NCBI GenBank assembly: GCA_001692895.1 | Contig: KV748186.1 | Location: forward strand, 2,161,785-2,225,784 | DNA from: Cenococcum geophilum 1.58 | Lineage: Eukaryota; Ascomycota; Dothideomycetes; Gloniales; Gloniaceae | Direction of reading: 5' to 3' | DNA: 64,000 bases | Part shown: positions 13,172 through 24,967 of the stretch, one piece after another | Numbering within the stretch: the first letter of the stretch is position 1 | Layout: every line of letters starts with the position of its first letter | Notes under the pieces: model-generated | The model's database searches: none | Told to the model about the DNA's origin: nothing | What the model saw: only the letters and a program-made list of their open reading frames with translations | Translations under genes and position numbers: made by a program

Positions 13172-15085
13172 TTAGTAAGGTCCTTCCTTATAGAGCGCTA
13201 TTTTATAGAGCGCGCAGCCTATATACGTCTTAGGAGGTCTTATAGGCCTTACCCAATCCTTGCTATCGCGAGGCTTCCTTATAGTGTTGACTGAAAGCTT
13301 TATAAGAGGCTTTTTAGGCCTTAGCTTGTTTATTATCTTTCTACTAGCACTAATATAGGCTGCGCAGCTTTTGGGCTTGCTAAACACCTAAATAGGCCCT
13401 TACCCATGCTCCTAAGCTAGTGCCTTATATATATCCTTATCCTTTATTATAGAGGCTAGGTAGGTTAGTTTTATAAGGCGTTCTAATTATTTAAATAAGG
13501 CGTTAATAAGGGCTTTAACGGGGCTATACTTTGCCAGCAGCGTCCTTAGATAGCTTATAGCAGTTAACGATAGTTATATTAAGGAGGAAGTGCTATAGAG
13601 GCTTTTAGGACTTGCATTTAATTCCTTAGCTAGTGTAGTAAGACCTTAGTTAATTAGCTTAATTAACGCCCCCTATAAAGTGGTTATATATATTAATAAA
13701 CTGTAGTATTAAGAGTTCCTTTATAGCCTCGTCGCCGAAGACTTTACACATTTGTCTGGCTCCAGAAGCGGTAAATGCAGGGCGTTATTACTGTTGGCGA
13801 ACCTTTACTCTACCTAGTAATATATAACGTCACTATCCGCAAAGCCTTATTTTGGGTGTAAGAACTTACTAAAATTAACCGTGCTTATAAAAAGTACTAT
13901 ATTAGCGTCCTTCTAGGCAAACTATATAACAGTGCCGTTTTATAAGAGCCTGCTGTATAATTTTCCCTATTTAATCTGGCTTGAATATACTAGTTTAAGG
14001 TCTAAAAGCGATCAATTAATTTGCTTAGGAGGAGTTTGTTTAGTACCTAGAGCTAGCTCCATATGCTTAGCGCCCCACTCCTTTACCACCTCACGTCTTA
14101 TTTTAGTAGTTTGTACCGTTCCTACTACTCTAATCCCTTCCTTATAAAGCTGGGCAAGCAGCTTAACGCTTATAAAGAGGTTATCTAACTAAACGATATG
14201 CTTGCCGCGCTTAAAATAGCGTTTTCTATCTAGCTCTTTTACTAGTAAATCTATTACTACTACTTAGGGTTTTAAAAAGCCCTTATCCTTTATCTAATAC
14301 TTATCTAGATTAATAGGGCCTTTATAATTACCTTTAGTATACTATAGCTAGTCTAATACATAGCCCTAGTTGGCTACAACCCATATCTTAAAGCCCTTAG
14401 GAGTTGGTTTGCTTGGTATATTAGAAGTTTTAAATACTCGGCTAGTAAAGCGCTTAATTGTCTTATTAATAGTAAGGTGCGTTTCTGGCTTCCAGAAGCG
14501 TTAAAAGCGGTCTTATATATGCTTACTAAGTGTATAAATCTTATTAAAAGGAGGTTCCTTCCTAGGATTGTCAGTAGGCTTCGGTTTTAATATATAAAAC
14601 TAGCGATTAAGCTACTACTATTAAATAAGCAATATATAGTTAAAAACTTTAGTATATAGCAGTCCCTCCTTAAGGTTTCTATTCCAGTAGTCCTTAGTGT
14701 TAGATTCTATATAGATACCTATATTAATCGTTACTGTAAAGTACGCATAGAGCTTCTAAACAGAGGTCTGTACCTATAGGCGAATTTACTTTACATTCTT
14801 TTTTTTAGTTAGGTATAGAGCTGTATACTCATTTATATAGGTAATAAGCATCTCTATAATATCGTCCGTAAATATAAGCTTGAATAAATTAAAAGGATTG
14901 CTCGTATTTATGTCGTTAGGCAGATTTACACTGCCATCGATATAGGGACTGCTAATAGGAAGGGGGTCAAATTTAGGCAGTGGCTATAGCTCGGGAGGAC
15001 GTTCTTTCGCTTTCTTATTCTTTAGAACAATATATTAAGTAGGTTAAACAAAGTCTACATTATTAGATGTACGTTTACAGCCCAT
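13172..15085 (-). pseudogene. piggyBac transposase pseudogene (DDE_Tnp_1_7 family)
   Basis: Cut-and-paste transposase of the piggyBac family, which excises and reinserts its element at TTAA. The frame is followed from an ATG at 15083-15085, giving MGCKRTSNN, to a stop at 13172-13174, about 640 codons, a usual length for fungal family members. Near the N-terminus are the family-like stretches NPFNLFKLIFTDD and IGIYIESNTKDYW. In the core are KIWVVAN, LDNLFISVKLLAQL (with one catalytic Asp) and KDANIVLFISTV (with another). The expected Asp at WVVAN reads Asn, although some fungal relatives also lack Asp there. The C-terminal part (13172-13387) is still open and basic, but I cannot make out the Cys-rich finger seen in some relatives. 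More than twenty in-frame TAA/TAG, mostly at expected Gln or Trp, make it non-functional. A RIP origin of these stops is inferred. Confidence 0.88.
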
Positions 15086-15169
15086 TATAGTAGATAATTA
15101 AGATAGAAGGCTCTTTAGAGGCCTATACTAAGGACAACTATTAATATTTTAATGTTCGCGCATAGGCTA

Positions 15170-15206
15170 TACGCTAAAAAGGGACGTCACTAGCGCATAG
15201 GATAGA
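15170..15206 (-). repeat. Right terminal inverted repeat of piggyBac
   Basis: Reverse complement of the left arm at 12987-13026. A TTAA lies four bases beyond its outer end. Confidence 0.75.
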
Positions 15207-15854
15207 AGATTAAATAACAACTAAATTAGATTATTACTATTAATCTTTACCTAAAAACCTCTCTATAGAAGCCTTTTAGGCCTACTAAACCTATATATAC
15301 TAAGCTACTAACACCTACTACCTTAAGTACTACTAGAGCTAATATTAATTTCTCTATACTAACCTTCCTATAAAAACTCCTAGATAAAGAGCGCGAGCTA
15401 CTTTAGAAACTAGGACGCTACTATAAATACTATTAAAAAGGCTACTATTATAATAACCCAAACTACCTAATAGCTAGGTTTAGTAGCTGCCGCTTAGTAC
15501 TTAGCCTAATACCCTAAATACTAAATATATCGCTATCTACTACTACTATATAAGATAAAAATATAGGAATAGTGGTAGAGTTAGATATGGAAGCGGAAAA
15601 CGCTAAGTCCTAGCTCTAAGTTATAGGTTAGGACGCCCTAATAATAGAGGGATCTATATATTAGCTTACTTAATAAATAACTTAGTAAAGATAAATAGAC
15701 GGAAATAGATAGTTTTACTTATAATAGGAACTACTACTAAAAAAAATATAAAAGCTGTTCTATAATTAATTGCAAAGCTACTAATAAATTTATATATTGG
15801 GAAAATATTTATAGGATAAGATTTAAGTAGACTTTAGTTTTCGCGTTTCGCGTA

Positions 15855-16145
15855 ATTGATATATAATTTGACCAACTTAATACGTAATTGACTAACTTAA
15901 TACGCAATTGACCAACTTAATATATTTAAAAGTTAAATAATACGTAGTTGACCTACTTAACAACTTTAAAAGCTAACTGTATATTTCTTAATATGTAGTT
16001 AACCTACTTAATATATTTAAAAGTTAAACAATATGCAGTTAACCTACTTAACAACTTTAAAAGCTAACTATATATTCCTTGATACGCAGTTAACCTACTT
16101 AGCAACTTTAAAAGGTAACTATATATTTCTTAATATGTAATTAAG
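15855..16145. repeat. Tandem repeat with AGTTRACCTACTTAA core, about 40/50-bp subunits
   Basis: The motif AGTTAACCTACTTAA (with variants such as ATTGACCAACTTAA) recurs about seven times. From 15943 two subunits alternate: about 50 bp with AACAACTTTAAAAGCTAACT and about 40 bp with ATATATTTAAAAGTTAAAC. Phase is regular and copies diverge mostly by C/T and G/A changes. No coding potential is seen. It directly follows the gag fossil. Confidence 0.85.
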
Positions 16146-16224
16146 GTAAAGTTATATACTATATATTTAACTATTATATATTGTCTAATATAATCTTATA
16201 TAATCTTATATAGTTTTATTACTT

Positions 16225-16536
16225 AAAGGCTCTATATAAGGCTCTATATAAGGCTCTATATAAGGCTCTATATAAGGCTCTATATAAGGCTCTATATAAG
16301 GCTCTATATAAGGCTCTACACGAAGCTCTATATAAAGCTTTATATAAGGCTCTATATAAAGCTCTGCGTATAGAGGCTTTATATAAAGCTCTGTACAAAG
16401 CTCTATATAAAGCTTTATACAAAGCTTTACGTATAGAGGCTCTATACGAGGCTTTGCGCGAAGCTTTACGTATAAAGGCTCTGCACGAGGCTCTGCGTAA
16501 AGCTCTACGTATAGAGGCTCTACACGAAGCTCTACA
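16225..16536. repeat. 12-bp minisatellite, about 26 copies
   Basis: Uninterrupted 12-bp periodicity. On the left the unit is a nearly pure AAGGCTCTATAT; on the right it grades into GC-richer forms such as GAGGCTCTGCAC and AAAGCTCTACGT. Because 12 is a multiple of three, open frames run through it on both strands (Ala-Leu-Tyr-Arg on the minus strand, Glu-Ala-Leu-His on the plus strand). I regard these as a by-product, not a gene. Confidence 0.95.
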
Positions 16537-16664
16537 TCGGATCCCCGCTATATTCCCAACAGCCTCTACATATACCTCTGCCCTATATAGCCACCTTATT
16601 TTTTCTACCCTTTTTTCCTTATATCCTCCCTACCTAGGGAGGCACCAGAACGGCAGCTAGTAGA
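16537..16664. other. Non-coding stretch with CCTAGGGAGG palindrome
   Basis: Pyrimidine-rich sequence between repeat blocks. CCTCCCTACCTAGGGAGG at about 16625-16642 is a near-palindrome; its second half CCTAGGGAGGCACC recurs at about 16840-16853. No gene is seen. Confidence 0.5.
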
Positions 16665-16735
16665 GAACTATTACTAAAACCAGATAACTGTTACTAGAAC
16701 TAGACAACTAATACTAAAACTAAACAACGACCGTT
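16665..16735. repeat. 20-bp tandem repeat (ACTAGAACTAGACAA type), first block
   Basis: About three and a half copies of a 20-bp unit such as CTGTTACTAGAACTAGACAA. It is followed by ACTAGCTAGTAAATACTAC and an ATTAATTGATTAAATTAA tract, and the same order recurs after the second block, so a larger unit was duplicated. Confidence 0.85.
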
Positions 16736-16928
16736 TAAATAACTAGCTAGTAAATACTACGAACGATTTAATTAATTAATTGATTAAATTAAACTAGAGC
16801 TTTAATATTAGCCCGTTACTAAATCGAATTAAGGCCTCCTAGGGAGGCACCCTAGATAACTACTGTTTAAATATAATTAGGGCCTTTAATTAAGCCAACC
16901 CTTCCCCTAAATTAAATTATACACTAAT
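16736..16928. other. Non-coding spacer between repeat blocks
   Basis: AT-rich sequence with a TTAATTAATTGATTAAATTAA-like tract at about 16770-16790 and the second CCTAGGGAGGCACC at about 16840. No coding potential is seen. Confidence 0.5.
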
Positions 16929-16983
16929 ATAGGTAGGTAGACAGGCAGGCAGGCAGGTAGGTAGGCAGGTAGGTAGGTAGGAA
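16929..16983. repeat. (GGTA/GGCA)n microsatellite
   Basis: About a dozen tetranucleotides alternating GGTA and GGCA. The C/T alternation fits RIP or deamination of GGCA to GGTA. Confidence 0.95.
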
Positions 16984-16984
16984 A

Positions 16985-17137
16985 TAACCGTTACTAGAAC
17001 TAGACTACTATTGCTAGAACTAGACTACCGTTACTAAAACTAGATAACCGTTGCCAGAACTAGACGACTGTCTCTAGAGCTAGACAATAACGACTAGCTA
17101 GCGAATACTATAAACAATTTAATTGATTGATTAAATT
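16985..17137. repeat. 20-bp tandem repeat, second block, with shared AT tract
   Basis: About five copies of the 20-bp unit ACCGTTACTAGAACTAGACT, then ACTAGCTAGCGAATACTATA and a TTAATTGATTGATTAAATTAA-like tract. Same order as 16665-16790, which makes this a segmental duplication of about 320 bp spacing. Confidence 0.85.
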
Positions 17138-17164
17138 AAGGCAGTATAGACAGGTAGGTATAAA

Positions 17165-17515
17165 TAGGGAGATACTAGCGGGTAGGTAGATGTAGATAGA
17201 TAGATAGATATAGATAGGTAGGTAGATATAGATAGGTAGGCAGATATAGATAGGTAGGTAGATATAAACAGGTAGGTAGATATAGATAGGTAAGTAGATA
17301 TAGACAGGTAAGTAGATATAGATAGGTAGGTAGATGCTAACAGATAGGCAAATATAAATAGGTAGGCAGATATAAATAGGTAGGCGATATAGACAGGTAG
17401 GCGATGTAAATAGGTAGGCGATGCAGACAGGTAGGCAATGTAGATAGGTAGGTGATGTAGATAGGTAGGCGATGTAGGCAGGTAGGTAGATAGGTAGGTA
17501 AGTAAGTTAATAGGT
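17165..17515. repeat. GATAGGTAGGTAGATATA minisatellite, roughly 16 copies
   Basis: Eighteen-base units (GATAGGTAGGTAGATATA) on the left change to 16-17-base units (GATAGGTAGGCGATGTA) on the right. Copies differ mainly by C/T and G/A. No coding potential is seen. Confidence 0.92.
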
Positions 17516-17771
17516 AGATAGGTAGAAGAGAACCATCGATATATTATATTAAATTATCTAAAATAATATTTATTTTGCTAGCCTTATAAATAGCCTTAAA
17601 GTAGCATTTGTTTATTTAAAAGAGGTAAATGTAATTATAGTTACTAAATGCGCAGATTGCTGGCAGGTTGCGCGCAGGCTATATATAAAAAAAACACAAT
17701 ATAGGCTAGTCGGTCGAGTTGCTAAATGCCCTCAACTGCGCGCCAATTGCGTCAACCACTAACCATTGAGG
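17516..17771. other. Short RIP-poor stretch, possible hAT-type terminus
   Basis: Between the minisatellite and the family D pol lies about 250 bp with GC-rich words such as TTGCGCGCAGGC and many CA/TG, unlike its neighbours. On the minus strand, from about 17763, it reads TAGTGGTTGACGCAATTGGC, which fits the hAT end consensus YARNG. I found no partner end or 8-bp target duplication, so this is only suggestive. No gene is seen. Confidence 0.4.
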
Positions 17772-20700
17772 TCATTAGTAGGGTACCATATTTTGCCGAT
17801 ATAGATACCTAATTTATGCGCATTTATAACCTACTTACCTTACCCCTTACTAAAGCCCACGCCCTATAACTTACTAACGGTAATTATACCGTATAAAAGA
17901 TTACCTATATAGTATAACTCCACCTAAATATAAATAGGCACTAGGAAGAACTCTAGGCCTATATTATAATACTTACTAACTACCCTATTATCCTTAGAAT
18001 AAACTAGCTTAAATAATACAACCCCGCTATTAACTGGAAGAAGAAAAAAGTAACTTTTAACTCTAAATACTATAGAGAGACTTGCCTAGGGTATAGCCTA
18101 GCCGCCTCTATTTACTTTTTAGGATATTAACCTATAGAACCCCTTATTACTCTATCTATAACTAACTACTACTATATAAGTACCCTAGCCTTTTACCGTA
18201 TAATATGTAGGAAAGGCTAGACTATTACTATAGCTTCCTAATTATAACTATATAAGCTTAATAAAGAATAAAATTACGTCCTTTATAGTAATAGGATAGA
18301 TATAGTCGACTTTTTAGAAGATAACGCCCCTATAGAACTCTACGGACTTTTATCTTTAGTTTATAAAGCTTAAAAAAGGACTTACTAATAAANAACTCCG
18401 NAAGCTCCTCNNTAAGAGGTANTATAACTTTACTAATATATGCTTATAAAAGGGCGTAGATATACTCCCCCTATATTAACCTAATAACTATACCATTAAT
18501 ATTAAATAAGGAAAAATACTACTTTATAAAAGACCCTACCTAATATTAAAAGATAAACTTCTAGTTATAAAAAATTATATTAACGAGCACCTTAATAAAG
18601 GATTTATTCGTCCTAGTATATTACTAATAGCCGCTCCTATCCTTTTTACTAAGAAACTAGGAGGAAGTATTTAATTCTATATTAACTATAGAGGACTTAA
18701 CACTATTATAATTAAAAACTAATACCTAGTACTACTTATACGTAAGACCCTTAAGCGGCTTAGCTAAGCCAAAATCTATACTAAGCTTAATATTATTGCC
18801 GCCTTTATCTATCTCTAAATACGGGAAGGTAACGAATAGAAAACCGTATTTATATTACACTTTAGCCAATTTAAATATACCGTTATACCCTTTAGCGTAT
18901 ATAACGGCCTAGGCACCTTCTAAAGCTATATTAATAACGCCTTATAGGACTACCTTAATAACTTCTGCTCTACATACCTAGACGATATACTTATTTATAG
19001 TAATAACCCTTCTAAGTATACTAAATATATTTAAAAGGTCCCATAGCGCCTTAGGGACGCAGGACTTTATATTAATTTTAAAAAAATATATAAATTCTTA
19101 GTTATAGAAGTAAAATACCTTAAACTAATTATTACTACTAAGGGTGTTTATATAGACCCTAAAAAAGTATATATAATTACTAAATAGCAAGCCCCTAACT
19201 ACATTAAGGACATATAAGCCTTCCTTAGTTTCGCTAACTTTTATTAGAAATTTATATATAACTTCTTAGGCGTAATAGTACTATTTATAGCAATAATGCG
19301 AATAAAGGGCCTTTTTGTAAAAGGAAGAAAAATATACCTATACTTTACCTAGACGCCTAAATACAAAAAAGCGTTCTAAACCCTTAAAAATGCCTTTACT
19401 AAAGTACCTATTCTAGCTTACTTTATACTAGAACAACAACTCTATCTTAAAACTAACTCCTTAGACTATGTTAATGTAAGCATCCTCTTCTAAATAGGTA
19501 ATAACGGTCTTCTTTACCTAGTCGTATTCTACTTATTTAAGCTTATACTATAAGAGTATAACTATAAGATCTATAATAAAGAACTCCTTATAATTATATA
19601 AGCGTTTAAANAATTNTAANNAGAACTNNNNTTAGNANAGCCNNNNTANCTAANTAAAGTNNTTANNGACNATNNNAACCTTAAGTACTTTATAACTATA
19701 AAGTAGCTAAACTAATACTAAGTATATTAGAACGAGTTCCTTTCTAGTTTTAACTTTAAAATTATATATAGACTAGGAGTATAAGGTACTAAACCTAATA
19801 GCCTAATACGCCGCTTATAAGGCCTTTCTTAGTTTAAAAATAACCCCTATAATTAGTTCTAATAACAGATAATTCTAAAAGTATAAAATTTAGCCCTAGG
19901 TATACTACCTATAATAAAACTAACTATACCTTAGCTTTATACTACAGAACTAAAGTTACCTCCCAAAATTAATAAGCTTATTACTACGGCATATAATACC
20001 TCTATTAACTTATTGCCGTAAAGACTGCTAGCGCCTATACGCTACTTACTAACCTCTAAAGCTTAGGCTAGATTAATATAGCAGCCTTAAAAGTAAAAGA
20101 GAATAGGCTCTATTATAAAGGCCGCCTATTTATCCCTAACTTAGAAAATCTATAACGGCAACTAATCTAAATGGCTTATAACCTCTAATTAAGCGGCTAT
20201 CTAAGTAGAGGAGGAACCTATAAGCTCCTTAGCCAATACTACTTCTAGCTAAAAATAATAGACTTAGTTAAACACTTTATAGGCGCCTATTACGGTTATA
20301 AGCGCGCTATGGCCTTTAATATAAAGTACTAAAGACTACTATACCCTCTACTAGTACCTATATAATAATAGGCAGATATTACTATAAATTTCGTTATTAA
20401 CCTACCACCCTATAAATAATACGGCCGTACCTATAAGAATATTCTTATAATAATATACCAACTTATAAAAGAGCGCCACTACATCCCAACTAAAGGCGTA
20501 GCCATTAGCGACATTATTAATGCCTTCCTTTATAAAGTTTACCGACTATATAGGTTACCTAACTCGATTACGTCCAACTAAGGTATATAATTTAACTCTA
20601 ATATATAGAGATAAATCTACTAACGCCTTAGCATCTCCGTTAAGATATCTATATCCTTTTACTATAAAACTACTAAGTAACTAGAAAACGCTAATACTAG

Positions 20701-21660
20701 TATAAAAGTACACCTATAATAGGTAGTCGCCTATAGTTAAGATAACTAGGTAGATTACTTCCTACTAGGTAAATTTATAGCGAATAACTATATCTTAACC
20801 ACTATAGGACTTACCCCGTTCTTTATAAATAAGGGTTATTACNNCTAATCTNGTATANAGCTACTAGAANCTATTAATAANAAACTNCNATATAGAAAAC
20901 GCCTTAANATNNTACTTACTAACTAGTATATAGACCGTATAAAAAATCTACTTAACTACTATAAGGGAGAAATGGCCTGGGCTTAAGTAAAGTAGGCCTA
21001 CTTTACTAATTATTATAGAACGCTACTACTGGAGATACGTGCTGGCGACTAGGTATAGCTAAATATATATAATATCTCTATACAGAGGCCTATAAAGTCA
21101 CTTAATTATAAAAACCTTAGCCCCTATTTAATTAAATAAGCTATTAATAGGGGAGCTATATATAAGCTAGAACTCCTACTTACCCTAGCCACCTATAGGA
21201 TATAGCCTATATTTTACTTATAGCTACTATATCTTTATTAGCCTAACCCCTTACTAGGGCAGATATAGCCTAAACCCCTATTAGTACTAATTTAAGATAA
21301 AAATAAAGATAAGAACTATAAGGGGTGGACCGTTAAACAAATTATTAACTCTAAATACTTTAGTAAAGGTAGAGAATAATGGCTTTACTATAGAGCTATA
21401 TATATAGGATTTAATATAGATTAGCTAGAATAGCAACTATAGGAAGACTTTAAAAATATAAAGGATTTAATTAGCAACTTTTACTACGCAAACCTATAGA
21501 AACTAGGCCTAAGCAAAGATTTTATACCTAATCCTTTATAGGAGCCCTTATAGAGTTAAACCGTTATATATTACTATATAAGGGCAAATTACTATTAAAT
21601 TACTATTAGATTGCGGTAAAGTACAATTATATAACCGGAATATTATTAAGATATTTAGAA
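17772..21660 (+). mobile_element. Chromodomain Ty3/Gypsy fossil D: pol region
   Basis: Plus-strand pol of a chromovirus-type Gypsy. In order: aspartic protease region about 17780-18020, reverse transcriptase about 18480-19150 with the YLDDILIYS active-site box near 18979, RNase H about 19400-19850, integrase about 20260-20850, chromodomain about 21310-21480. Broken, with dozens of RIP-type breaks and several undetermined bases. It is interrupted at 21665 by the B composite and resumes at 44771. The 5' LTR is not identified; the gag fossil at 12071-15840 may belong to it. Confidence 0.88.
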
Positions 21661-21665
21661 ACTTT

Positions 21666-22085
21666 TATAACAAAGCCTTATAACAGGAACTACGGTAGAC
21701 TTATTAATAGGCTAGGTATATAGGTAAATAAGAAGTTAATAACGTAATAATAATTAGTGGAGTAGTTGCCTAATAAATTAACTCTAATTATATTCTAAGA
21801 TTTACTACAAAAGAGAGAACTATCTAGGTAGGGACTGTGGTCCTTTAAATATATAACCGTACTTTTAAGAAACCCCCTTTATATATAAGGTATGTGTTAT
21901 ATATATTATATATACGTTCCCTTTATATACTGCGTATACTATATATAACGTTATATAACCTTAGTTACTATTCCTCATTATATAGCTCTATTGGTTCCAT
22001 CTTGGACCGTACTAAAATTAGCTAACTAGCTTTTTTTAACTCTTCTCTAAGTAGTTATAATATTATACTTAAAGTATCCATAATA
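21666..22085 (-). repeat. 3' LTR of Gypsy B
   Basis: 420-bp reverse-orientation LTR starting with the RIP form of TGTAACAAAGCC and ending TCCATAATA; next to the polypurine tract at 22086. Confidence 0.9.
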
Positions 22086-24543
22086 CTATCTCCCTCCTTT
22101 TTATTTTCGTCCTTAAAGATTCTAAATATCTCTAAGTTATTTATTAGAGGTATAATATCTATTTAATTAATTTAGTTAATATTGTTACTTATTATACCTA
22201 AAGCTCTTTCTTCTTTATTATACCTAAAGCTCTTTCTTCTTTATAGGCGCAACATCGTGCTCGTACCGTTACTATAATATTATCTTTTAGTAAGATTATA
22301 CTATCTTTATATTCTCGCTGTTTAAAAAAGGGGTTAGTTTATATTATATTAGCAAGTCCATCTTCTTAATAACCGTCCTTTTACTTAAAGTGCACTAAAG
22401 CGAATATTTATTTATCTTATAATGTTCGCTCTATCTCTAATACTAAATATACGCAATTTATTACTCTTAATAGTTGTCTAGTTCCTTAATTAATTTATTT
22501 TAGGGTCTTATATTTAATCTGCTGCTATATAGCTAGATAGTAAACTATCTTAAGCCCTTATTAAGTTAAAATATTCTTATAATATAGAATAGAAGGCTCT
22601 TAAGGCCTATATTGCGGCGTCCGCTTAGTTACTCCGTCTTAAAAAGGTTTATAAAAAGATCTATTTTAAGGAGTAAAAACTTATAGAATAAGGTTTATAG
22701 AAACTTAGTAATAAAAAAATAGATTCTCTTTTAACTAAGAAGAAAATAGATCTAAGTAGTTCGGCAACTGCTCTTCTTAGGTCCCCCTTAGGTAACTTAT
22801 TCTTTAGCGGTCCTTCTTTATTAATACTACCTAACCTAATTTCTTCTAATACTCCTATACCTTTCTTATAGCATTTTTTAGGTTCTCTAGTAGTTCCTAG
22901 GTGGTCTTATTATAGCCTATCTACTTAACCTTATACTATATTTTATTGTTAATATCCTTATAACTAATAATCTTTAAAACTTGCTATTAATTTTCTTCTT
23001 ATCCTCTATATATGTCTGCTTTATAAACCGGTAGTTTAATATTCCTATATCCTAGTTCTAGCATTATAATATACTATATAGGGTAGATCTTTATCTTAGC
23101 TAGTAGGTTTAACTTAAATATAACTAGTAAAATTCTTTATATAATTTTAAAAGGTCCTAGTCTAACGTGGTTTAACTTCTTACTTAGTTATTAACTCTTA
23201 AAATTTTTATATAGTAGCTATACTTTATCTCCCTCCTTAAGATCTGGTCCCTTAGATCTCTTAGCATTATAGTACCTTTTTATTCTTTCTTATACCTTTT
23301 TTACTAATTCTATAAGGTCTGCATAAAGATTTATTAATATTTTTATTCTTTCTTTAGCTATACTACTCGTTTTCTTTACTTACCGTAGTAACAGTAATAT
23401 CCTTAGCTTATATCTATAATTTGCCTTAAATAGTAATATACCTATTCCTTTCTATAGTATTATATTATATATAAACTATATAACTAGTAATAGCGATACC
23501 TAATTATTCTGCGTATAATTAATATAATATTTTAGATACTATTTTAGTGTTTAATTTAGTCTTTCTATCTAACCGTCTATCTGCGGATAATATACGGTAA
23601 AAGTTACTACTTAAACTTTTTACTCTGCTAAGAATACTTTCTAAAATACTGCTATAAATCTTAGATCTCTATCTAATATAATCTTACTTAGTGCTCCGTG
23701 CCTTATAAACACTTCTTTAACATAGATTTTAGCAATATCCTCCGCTAAGATTTCTTCTATATATACTATAAAGTAGCCCTATTTAGTTAACTTATCTATT
23801 ATTACTAAGATTACGTTATAATCTTACCTAGTAATAGGGTCTCTTAACTTTAGTAACTTAATAATAAAGTCCTATAATATAACTTCCTATAATCTCTCTA
23901 GTATTTTAATAAGTTGTAGTTCTCTATATAGCTTATACCTTATTAGTTTATTTTTTTTGCAATCTAGATACTCCTTTATTACTTTTCTTATAATATTTTA
24001 GATTTTATTAATAATATATTCTTTCTAAAGTCTTAATACTAAGCCTATTACTCTATTATGTCCTTAAGTTATTCCTTTATAGAAATCTTCCACGAAATAC
24101 TCTGCTATGCTTTTTAGAATATACTTTACTTTTTAATTTTTGTATATATCCATCTATAGATATTCTAGCTATACTTTTAGAATTTTCTATACCTAAAAGC
24201 TCTCTAGTATCTTATAGACTTTTTCTAACCTATTATTCTCTTAAGTTGCTACTAGTTTAGGGTAATTATATCTAATCTATCTATCCTTATCTCTATATAG
24301 TATTGCTCCTAATAGCTTCCTATTATTTTATAATTTAGCCTTTTTACTAAGTACGTCTGCTTTTATATTTTTAGTTCCTTTAGTATATTAAATCTTAAAA
24401 TAGTATTCTGTAAGCATCTCCGCCTATTTAACTTATCTATAATTAAGTTCCTTTATTATTAGGAACCCTATTAGGTTTTTATAATCCGTCTTAACTATAA
24501 ATAGTTTCTCTACGCCTTATAAAAATACTCTCTATTCCTTAAG

Positions 24544-24967
24544 TATAACGGAACCTTATAGCAAGTACTATAATAGGCTCGTTAATAGGCTAGGTGTGTA
24601 GGTAATGCAAATTAAAGTTATAACGTAATAATAACTAGTGGAGTAGTTGCCTAATAGATTAACTCTAATTATATTCTAAAAATTACTATAAGGAAGGAAC
24701 TATTTAGGTAGGGATTAAAGGTCCTTAAATACATAACCATACTCCTATAAAAATCCTTCTTATATATAATAAACGTGCGCTCTATTTGCTCTGTTGCGGA
24801 TTATATAGATCCTATAGATTATATAGATTATATTACGTAACCTTAACTACTATTCCTTGTTATATAGCTCTATTGGCTTTATCTTAAACCGTACTTATAT
24901 TAACTAACTAGCTTCTTTTAACTCTTCTTTAAGTAGTTATAATATTGTACTTAAAGCGTCCGTAATA
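24544..24967 (-). repeat. 3' LTR of Gypsy A3
   Basis: 424 bp, family A type with the ATTATATAGATC subtype segment; followed by the CTATCTCCCTCC purine-tract complement. Confidence 0.92.

Larger units (their letters stand above)
12987..15206 (-). mobile_element. piggyBac-family DNA transposon fossil
   Basis: About 2.2 kb bounded by imperfect terminal inverted repeats: the left arm (about 12987-13026) and the reverse complement of the right arm (about 15170-15206) share TCTATCC, ATGCGCTAGT and CCCTTTTTAG with a small gap between them. The interior encodes a piggyBac transposase on the minus strand. A TTAA, the usual piggyBac target, lies at 15210-15213 just outside the right arm; I could not find the matching TTAA on the left, so the exact ends are uncertain by a few bases. 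It sits inside the gag fossil and is therefore younger than it. RIP has affected it, but CA and TG survive better here than in the Gypsy copies. Confidence 0.85.
12071..15840 (+). mobile_element. Plus-strand retrotransposon gag fossil, split by piggyBac
   Basis: Two blocks, 12071-12986 and 15207 to about 15840, read in the same direction as a long gag-like protein. The right block carries a degenerate zinc-knuckle region near 15420-15470. The left end is cut by A2 and the middle by the piggyBac element. It may be the gag of the chromodomain Gypsy D, whose pol lies in the same orientation from 17772, but 1.9 kb of tandem repeats and other sequence lie between, so I keep them apart. Broken, with many breaks. 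The Gypsy assignment rather than Copia is an inference. Confidence 0.6.

Noticed and set aside
13932-14147. Plus-strand open frame of 71 codons
   Set aside because: Antisense shadow of the piggyBac transposase, whose minus-strand frame shows family motifs.
16219-16660. Ala-Leu-Tyr-Arg and Glu-Ala-Leu-His repeat proteins on the two strands
   Set aside because: A direct consequence of a 12-bp minisatellite with no stop in the unit; both strands are open, which argues against a gene.
16929-17515. GGTAGGTA-type arrays as telomeric repeats
   Set aside because: The unit is not TTAGGG or a known fungal variant, unit length changes along the array, and the locus is internal among nested transposons.
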